The position numbers were made by a program, and so were the translations under genes. Below the pieces are notes generated by a model. The model was given only the letters and a program-made list of their open reading frames with translations. It was not told where the DNA came from and did not search any database. A stretch of 17,870 bases of DNA, taken from the NCBI GenBank assembly GCA_934249265.1, contig CAKQKQ010000034.1, positions 1 through 17,870 of the forward strand, written 5' to 3'. This document shows, piece by piece, positions 13,200 to 17,870 of this stretch; the first letter of the stretch is position 1; every line of letters starts with the position of its first letter. Source of the stretch: an uncultured Clostridia bacterium. GTDB lineage: Bacteria; Bacillota; Clostridia; Christensenellales; Borkfalkiaceae.

Positions 13200-13850
13200 T
13201 TACAATGTCGCAAACGGTTTAGAAGATATAAGTTTGTAATCGTCGTCGTGAGTATAAAAATATTCCATTAGCCAATAAATACCGTTCGTTCCTTTTTTTA
13301 GTTTTTTTGAAAGCAACTCTCTCGTTATCGGCATTACTTGAAATATGCTGATATATTTATGCTCGGAAACGTAACATTTTACCACGCTCGGCGATTTAAA
13401 CACTTCGGGCAGTAACAGTACCGTACCGCAATATTTGCCTTTAATTCTCATATCTATCGTGTCTGAAACGGTGATATTGTCCTTTTCGTTAAAAGCGTAT
13501 TCGGCGGTAGACCAAAGCAAAGAATTTAAAAGCAGCCATTCGGTCGGCGCGCCTTCGTCGTCGGCGGGATTGCGAATATCGACTTCGGGAGAAATAAGCA
13601 TCATATATTCGTTGCGGCGGTTGGCTTTTCTGCCCCAACCTATGTCGCGTTCGGGCATTAAATAATCGCTTGCGCCTATCGTGCACAACTTCCAAAACGG
13701 CATTTCGTCGGTCGGTCTGAAAACAAACGTCGTAATAGGCTTCATATCGCTTTCTAAAACGTTATTTTTAAGTCGCAAACTAAAACTCGGCTCTTCCCCG
13801 AAAGTTTTTATATAATGCTCGTACAATTTTTGATGCCTTTTTATCTTCAT
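13200..13850 (-). CDS. Suppressor-of-fused (SUFU) domain protein
   Basis: A 216-residue protein whose sequence follows the bacterial SUFU-domain pattern: an FWKLCTIGASDYLMPE segment (w.l.t.G.s...m), an EYMMLISPE strand, a WLLLNSLLWSTAEYAF helix, a FNEKDNITVSDTI region, CGTVLLLPEVF, and ISIFQVMPITREL, which matches the domain's late q.ipI...E stretch. In bacteria this domain occurs mostly as an immunity protein in polymorphic-toxin and contact-dependent systems, as described by comparative genomics. No toxin gene is in the window, so it may be an orphan immunity gene. A GAGAGG ribosome binding site precedes the ATG. It heads the minus-strand cluster, behind a leader of about 155 nt from a promoter at 14014-14022. 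Confidence 0.8.
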   Translation of the reverse strand: MKIKRHQKLYEHYIKTFGEEPSFSLRLKNNVLESDMKPITTFVFRPTDEMPFWKLCTIGASDYLMPERDIGWGRKANRRNEYMMLISPEVDIRNPADDEGAPTEWLLLNSLLWSTAEYAFNEKDNITVSDTIDMRIKGKYCGTVLLLPEVFKSPSVVKCYVSEHKYISIFQVMPITRELLSKKLKKGTNGIYWLMEYFYTHDDDYKLISSKPFATL

Positions 13851-14013
13851 TTCCTCTCCGTTTTTTTCGGCAACCTCTCAGTTTTCTATATTGGAAACTT
13901 CGCCGCTTTGGGTTTTATTACCTCTGCAATTTTTAGTTTGGCAACGTTGCCCGTTTTTAGGTTTATTCCCCTTTCAATTTCCTTTTCCCGCAAAACAAAC
14001 AATTTACGTAAAC

Positions 14014-14022
14014 ATTATATCA
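14014..14022 (-). promoter_or_regulatory. Extended -10 promoter of the SUFU-led cluster
   Basis: TGATATAAT on the minus strand is an exact TGnTATAAT extended -10 element, which tolerates the poor -35 region seen here. Predicted start near 14007. Confidence 0.5.
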
Positions 14023-14127
14023 TAACTATTATAAATTTGTATTTGTTTGTTTAAAAATAAATAGTTGAAAATTTTGTTTTTATAAAGGCTTTAAAAGCAA
14101 TTAAATTAGCAAATATCTTTTTAAGTT

Positions 14128-14162
14128 AAAAAATCGACAACCGAGGTTTTCCCCGACTGTCG
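14128..14162 (-). terminator. Intrinsic terminator of the metallophosphatase gene
   Basis: On the minus strand a 12-bp stem (14135-14146 with 14151-14162, three G-U pairs), AAAA loop, followed by a U-run from the A-run at 14128-14133. It starts 15 nt after the stop codon of the gene at 14178-14873. Confidence 0.8.
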
Positions 14163-14177
14163 GTTTAATTGCAATTT

Positions 14178-14873
14178 TTATTTTTTTACGTAAAATTCTC
14201 GCATATCGTCAAGGCGAAGCGCACCCAAAACGTTGATTAGATACACGCCCGTGTCCAGCCTGATTTTAGAATAATCGGTCAATTTTTGAGGAATTTCGCC
14301 CCCCGATTTTGCGTTTTTAATGAATTTACCGTTTCCGTTTTCATAAGAACAAGGCGTGTGCCCGAACAACACCGTTTTGTTAAAAGCCGAAAGATTAAAA
14401 TCTTGCTCTTTAAAATATCTGTTATAAACCATAGTTTCGAGCAGTTGATTTTGCATCGGCAAAATTCTTCCGTGTTGGTCGGTTTCGACCCCCGCATGAA
14501 CGCAAATATACTCGTCCGTCTCGATATAATACGGCAAACTTTCGATATAATCAACAATTTCCCACGAAAGTTTTTCTTTATCTCGCGGTAAATATCCTTG
14601 CAATTTTTGCAAAACCTCGTTTACGTCGTCTCCGTCGTTTAAATTTCGCATAAGCACGTAATAATATTTTAAAAAATCATACTCGTGATTACCCATTATC
14701 GCTTTCATATTCGGCATACGCCTGATAAAATCAACAAGTTTAACGGACTGCGATCCTTTATCTATCATATCTCCGAGAACGTATAAAATATCGTCTTTTG
14801 AAAACTCGATTTTATCAAGCAATTTCAAAAATAAATCATATTCGCCGTGAATATCCGAAATAAAATAAATCAT
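14178..14873 (-). CDS. Metallophosphoesterase, PPP-type phosphatase family
   Basis: A 231-residue calcineurin-like phosphoesterase. Metal-binding motifs appear in order: DIHG (7-10), GDMIDKG (34-40), GNHE (61-64), HAG (126-128) and GHT (171-173). The spacing matches bacterial PPP enzymes such as PrpA and PrpE and the Ap4A hydrolase ApaH, which act on phosphoproteins or dinucleoside polyphosphates with two metal ions. The usual GDxxDRG arginine is lysine (K39), a mild change. It is soluble and cytoplasmic. The ribosome binding site is weak (GGGTG). It is followed directly by a terminator and preceded, after 82 nt, by the HEPN-like gene, with which it may be co-transcribed. The actual substrate cannot be chosen from sequence. 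Confidence 0.87.
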   Translation of the reverse strand: MIYFISDIHGEYDLFLKLLDKIEFSKDDILYVLGDMIDKGSQSVKLVDFIRRMPNMKAIMGNHEYDFLKYYYVLMRNLNDGDDVNEVLQKLQGYLPRDKEKLSWEIVDYIESLPYYIETDEYICVHAGVETDQHGRILPMQNQLLETMVYNRYFKEQDFNLSAFNKTVLFGHTPCSYENGNGKFIKNAKSGGEIPQKLTDYSKIRLDTGVYLINVLGALRLDDMREFYVKK

Positions 14874-14955
14874 TGTTTACACCCCGTAAAACTCAATTTT
14901 TAAATACGTTATAAATACTAAAAAACAATGTCGTTCTTTATCTTGCACCCACACG

Positions 14956-15384
14956 TTAAATTCTGCCGTACTTTTTTAATGCGTCTTTTTTTATTTTTTG
15001 CACTTGTATAAACACGTCGTTCAATTTATCGCAGTCGTTTTGCAATTTTAAACATTCGTCTTTATACTCTTTTGAATACTCAAAGTTTTCTATATAAACG
15101 AAATTCAAATATGCTTGATGACACCAATAATTCCTTTTTCTGCTAATTTGCTTTAAATAAATATAATCGCTTTTTGCAAAAAAATGGTTTGAATCGCTAA
15201 AATCTAATTCTTGAAGATTATTAATCGTTTGACCGAGAGTCATATTTGAATCGATTAATTCTTGATAGTTTTTATTGTAATCGCCTTTAAGCATTGAGGC
15301 ATATATCACCTTTATGTCGTGTTCTATAATTTGACAAAACATTACGATATTTCCAACGTTCAATTTAAAATTATCAAAATTCAT
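14956..15384 (-). CDS. Small HEPN-like protein with RNxxxH motif
   Basis: A 142-residue, mostly helical, AT-rich-coded protein. It contains RNYWCH (84-89), which fits the R-N-x3-H form of the RX4-6H motif of HEPN ribonucleases, placed at the start of a helix after a predicted long helix (YIYLKQISRK), as in HEPN folds. No MNT nucleotidyltransferase antitoxin partner is adjacent. The ribosome binding site is strong (GAGGAGG). Many HEPN proteins are RNases in toxin-antitoxin or phage-defence systems, but the motif is short and the family was not otherwise recognised, so the assignment is tentative. A coiled-coil-like C-terminus (LKLQNDCDKLNDVFIQVQKI) could mediate dimer formation. Confidence 0.75.
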   Translation of the reverse strand: MNFDNFKLNVGNIVMFCQIIEHDIKVIYASMLKGDYNKNYQELIDSNMTLGQTINNLQELDFSDSNHFFAKSDYIYLKQISRKRNYWCHQAYLNFVYIENFEYSKEYKDECLKLQNDCDKLNDVFIQVQKIKKDALKKYGRI

Positions 15385-15608
15385 AATTACCTCCTCGATA
15401 CCCTATTTTCACAACGGCAAAAGCCTACTTAATCTTTTAAAAACAACTACTTTTTTAGTCACAAATATTTTACCATATAACGGCGAAAAAATCCATAGGC
15501 TGAACGAAATAATAAAAAAGTCTTTGATTTGTTTACGTAATATTTAGATATTTAACGCTATATCCACTCGGTATACACCCTATATTTTCTATAAAAATGT
15601 CATTATTG

Positions 15609-15624
15609 CGCGATACGTATTGCG
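15609..15624. repeat. ACGT-centred palindromic motif, copy D
   Basis: CGCGATACGTATTGCG differs at one position from the perfect palindrome. Its centre lies 40 nt from the edge of the terminator hairpin at 15657, close to the 43-nt spacing of copy A. Confidence 0.45.
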
Positions 15625-15656
15625 TAAAACCGTCTTTTTAAGCGTTTTATAACGTT

Positions 15657-15695
15657 AAAGCGGCAGACGACATAATCGGTCGCCCGCCGCTTTTT
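15657..15695. terminator. Hairpin terminator after exporter module 2
   Basis: AAAGCGGC (15657-15664) pairs with GCCGCTTT (15686-15693); inner bases can extend the stem. It begins 25 nt after the FtsX-like gene stop on the minus strand. The T-run is better on the plus side than on the minus side, so minus-strand efficiency is uncertain. Confidence 0.6.
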
Positions 15696-15717
15696 ATTTT
15701 AATAATCACTCATTTAA

Positions 15718-16863
15718 TTACTCCGTCATTATGCTCTTGACGGAAAGTCTTTTTACGTTGCGAGAATATAAACACATAACAAGTTCGTACACAAAAACAA
15801 AAAGTATAAGCGTAACGATCAGCACTTTGAAATTAAATTTATATTGCGGCATGTTTTCAATATCCGCAAACACTACAGACACCATCAGTCGCAACAGTCC
15901 GTATTGATATACCGTACCCAACGCAAAACCGATATACGAAATCTGGCGATACGCGCCCAAAATATAGCGACTGCAAGTGGCATCGTCATAACCAAACACA
16001 CGCATCATGGCAATCGTCTTTGTGTTGCCCTTAACAACGCTTGAAAGAGAGAGAAACAGCGTCACGAATGCGAGAATTAGCCCAATTGACAAAACCATAA
16101 CAGCAAAAGTTTCGCCCGCAAGGTCGTTCATCGAAAATGACATCTGCACCATTGCCGAAAAACAAAACGCCGAAAATGCAACAAAGAAAACAAGCGATTT
16201 TCTGCTTTTTAGCGTCACGCTACGTAAATCTTTTAAAAACGGCATACTCTCTTTGCCGTCTCTGCCGATTTTGACTTTAAAATTTTGCTTTTCACGAAGT
16301 AAATCGAGTACGGGACTTTTCAGTTTAACGTAAGCAAACAACACCGATATTGCCGCAAAAGCAATCGTCGGTACACAAACCAAAGCGAACGTAAGTAGCG
16401 GGTGAAATTGCGCTTTTAATTTCGGAATTAAAGTTTGCAAATTAGGTGCTTGTTTTTGATAAAAAGTGGGAAGGTATAAATACCCCGCAACGAAACCCAC
16501 AACACAGCCGACAAATACGGAAAGCCCGAAAATCCAGAAATGTTTTGCGATTTTTATATTTGAATAACCGAGTGCTTTTAAAATGCCGAGTTCTTTTCCG
16601 TGTGTGTCGATATAGTTTTTTACGTAATATATAAGCATAACGATCGAGGTCGCGATTAAACAGCCGCCCGAAACAGCAGCAACCACTCTGCCCATAAGCA
16701 CTTGCGCGTTGTACATCGCCATTCCCTCTTGCGTTGTTATCTCGTTTTTTATTGCCGCAAGGTCGATATTATAACTTAAAAACAGCGTACACACGAAAAC
16801 GGCGCAACACGCAATAATCGATATCCCGAACAATTTTACGGTATCTTTCAATTTGATTACCAT
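15718..16863 (-). CDS. FtsX-like ABC transporter permease, compact eight-helix form
   Basis: A 381-residue membrane protein with about eight helices (near 12-33, 62-82, 109-133, 155-178, 223-242, 252-275, 305-332, 346-368). It reads as two four-helix halves, each with the cytoplasmic coupling segment of the FtsX/MacB superfamily: KELGILKALGYS (90-101) and TIAMMRVFGYDD (283-294). The loop between helices 1 and 2 is only about 28 residues, so it lacks the large extracellular domain of MacB and of most ten-helix FtsX permeases. It starts 4 nt after the stop of its partner ATPase gene. MacB/LolD-type pairs extract or expel lipids, lipoproteins or peptides; the substrate here is unknown. The TetR gene upstream suggests a stress- or drug-induced exporter. 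Confidence 0.87.
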   Translation of the reverse strand: MVIKLKDTVKLFGISIIACCAVFVCTLFLSYNIDLAAIKNEITTQEGMAMYNAQVLMGRVVAAVSGGCLIATSIVMLIYYVKNYIDTHGKELGILKALGYSNIKIAKHFWIFGLSVFVGCVVGFVAGYLYLPTFYQKQAPNLQTLIPKLKAQFHPLLTFALVCVPTIAFAAISVLFAYVKLKSPVLDLLREKQNFKVKIGRDGKESMPFLKDLRSVTLKSRKSLVFFVAFSAFCFSAMVQMSFSMNDLAGETFAVMVLSIGLILAFVTLFLSLSSVVKGNTKTIAMMRVFGYDDATCSRYILGAYRQISYIGFALGTVYQYGLLRLMVSVVFADIENMPQYKFNFKVLIVTLILFVFVYELVMCLYSRNVKRLSVKSIMTE

Positions 16864-16867
16864 AGCG

Positions 16868-17560
16868 TTACCACCCGATCTCGTAAGCGGTTTTCTGCGT
16901 AATATTGGTGTAAATTTCCGCGATTTTACCGCTATTCATTTTGATGACCGTATTAGCAATTTCCGCAATATTGGCGTTGTGCGTGACCATAATGACGGTA
17001 AAACCGTACTCTTTATGCAACTTGCAGATATAATCGAGCACTTGCCTCCCCGTTTTTTCGTCGAGCGCGCCCGTCGGTTCGTCCAAAAACAAAACTTTCG
17101 GCTTTTTTGCAAGCGCACGGGCAACCGATACTCGCTGTTGCTCGCCGCCCGAAAGTTCGGACGGATATTTCGCGATTTTTTCTTCAAGCCCCACCGCCTT
17201 GATAATTTCTCTATAATCGCCGTTTCCCGCAAGGTCCGCGCCCATACGGACGTTCTTTTCCACCGTCATATCGGGAAGAAGATAATACTGCTGAAAGATA
17301 AAACCGACGTTGTCCTTGCGAAATTTTGTAAGCGCTTTATCGGAAAGTTCCGCAATATTCACACCGTCGTATTCCACACTTCCGCCGTCTACTCGTTCAA
17401 GTCCCGAAAGACAATTTAGCAGTGTTGACTTTCCCGAACCCGACGCGCCCAAAATCACGGTAAACTCACCGTCCGTAATTTTTAAGTCGATTCCTTTCAA
17501 TACTTCGGTTTTATTCTCTCCAAAACCGTAAGTTTTAACTACATTTTTCGCTTCAATCAT
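16868..17560 (-). CDS. MacB/LolD-type ABC transporter ATP-binding protein
   Basis: A 230-residue ATPase of the FtsE/LolD/MacB class, of standard length. Walker A is GASGSGKST (38-46), the Q-loop is FIFQQ (88-92 region), the signature LSGGEQQRVSVARAL starts at 136, Walker B is VLFLDEP (156-162) followed by TGALD, and the switch histidine is H194 in VTHN. The Q-loop phrase GFIFQQYYLLPDMTVEKNV is typical of MacB-type exporters. The start overlaps the TetR stop by 4 nt (ATGA), and the partner permease starts 4 nt downstream, so the three genes form one operon. All catalytic motifs look intact. Confidence 0.93.
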   Translation of the reverse strand: MIEAKNVVKTYGFGENKTEVLKGIDLKITDGEFTVILGASGSGKSTLLNCLSGLERVDGGSVEYDGVNIAELSDKALTKFRKDNVGFIFQQYYLLPDMTVEKNVRMGADLAGNGDYREIIKAVGLEEKIAKYPSELSGGEQQRVSVARALAKKPKVLFLDEPTGALDEKTGRQVLDYICKLHKEYGFTVIMVTHNANIAEIANTVIKMNSGKIAEIYTNITQKTAYEIGW

Positions 17561-17870
17561 TTTTCAACTCCGCTTTCATATCGACGTTTAAGTCCTTCAT
17601 AGCCATCCGTCAACGCCCGACTTACAAACGCCTCGTCCCAATCGAGATAGTTTGTGGCAATCATCGCCGCGATGCCGTGCGTAAACGCCCACATTTCAAG
17701 ATAAAATAATCTCGCTTCTTCTTTGCCAATGCTGACTTGTTTGCAAATCAAGCCGATAAGCGCGTCCATTTCTTCGGGGTTTTCCTTGATTTGCTCACCC
17801 GAACGGTCGCGCATAAAAAGAAGTTTGAAAAGTTCTTTTTCTTCTTTTGCAAAACGGATATAAGCCATAC
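17557..17870 (-). CDS. TetR-family regulator, C-terminal part (cut by window edge)
   Basis: The frame is open to the right edge, so the N-terminal DNA-binding domain lies outside; the first methionine visible (17868) is internal. The 104 visible residues (AYIRFAKEEKELFKLLFM, then helices ending in LTDGYEGLKRRY) match the WHG-like TetR C-terminal domain, in which an A..rFA.e.p.lf.llF segment is common. It overlaps the ATPase gene by 4 nt and so probably regulates the exporter of its own operon. The overlap makes autoregulation likely. Confidence 0.8.
   Translation of the reverse strand, partial: MAYIRFAKEEKELFKLLFMRDRSGEQIKENPEEMDALIGLICKQVSIGKEEARLFYLEMWAFTHGIAAMIATNYLDWDEAFVSRALTDGYEGLKRRYESGVEK

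Larger units (their letters stand above)
13851..14177. other. Leader and intergenic region upstream of the SUFU gene
   Basis: About 327 bases: the untranslated leader (13851-14007), an extended -10 promoter, and the terminator of the phosphatase gene. The leader carries a perfect palindrome GGCAACGTTGCC (13940-13951) and an open minus-strand frame of about 40 codons ending near 13881 that lacks an ATG. No larger gene is visible. Confidence 0.6.
15385..15717. other. Intergenic region between the HEPN-like gene and exporter module 2
   Basis: About 333 bases. They hold the likely leader of the HEPN-like gene (no convincing promoter beyond a TAAAAT box on the minus strand near 15470), one copy of the ACGT-centred palindrome (15609-15624) and a GC-rich hairpin (15657-15693). 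No gene is visible. Confidence 0.6.

Noticed and set aside
16853..17419. Plus-strand open frame of 188 codons
   Set aside because: Antisense to the MacB/LolD-type ATPase gene with all catalytic motifs intact.

Overview
The window looks like chromosomal DNA of an AT-rich, low-GC Gram-positive bacterium, most likely an uncultured Clostridia-type Firmicute. That placement is an inference. It rests on strong AGGAGG-type ribosome binding sites, near-consensus sigma-A promoters, cytoplasmic and lipoprotein architectures typical of single-membrane cells, and TetR-linked ABC exporters. No rRNA, tRNA, CRISPR array, integrase or transposase was found.

Left part (1-3563): all minus strand. A glycosyltransferase N-terminus runs off the left edge. 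It has a clear promoter and a leader of about 168 nt. Upstream of it, in genome order, is a strong intrinsic terminator serving a 696-residue four-helix M48-type membrane metallopeptidase. Behind the peptidase lies a non-coding stretch full of degenerate short repeats.

Exporter module 1 (3564-8122): a minus-strand TetR repressor gene diverges from a plus-strand operon of two paralogous ABC ATPases and one ABC-2-like permease. The genes overlap by 4 and 11 nt and end at an intrinsic terminator. The divergent promoters overlap and face each other. TGTTGA/TCAACA palindromes sit where a TetR dimer could control both.

Non-coding and repeat region (8123-9389): a stretch of about 600 nt without genes carries an unusual series of perfect hairpins, including an 84-nt cloverleaf-like fold. 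Next comes a small XRE-type regulator whose transcript is probably leaderless. It lies between two direct repeats of about 147 bp, each ending in the same terminator hairpin. An ACGT-centred palindrome in these repeats recurs beside two other terminators in the window.

Minus-strand cluster (9390-14022): this probably reads, in transcription order, SUFU-domain protein, unknown protein, lipoprotein, Sel1-repeat protein, YhbY-like RNA-binding protein, SIMPL-domain protein. The SUFU protein and its neighbour may be orphan immunity genes of polymorphic-toxin type; no toxin is present here. Further right are a PPP-type metallophosphatase and a small protein with a HEPN-like RNxxxH motif (14178-15384).

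Exporter module 2 (15657-17870): a TetR-family regulator, truncated by the right edge, overlaps a MacB/LolD-type ATPase. A compact eight-helix FtsX-like permease follows directly. The window thus holds two TetR-plus-ABC exporter units with different architectures. The most interesting unexplained material is the structured and repeated non-coding DNA around 8.2-9.35 kb.
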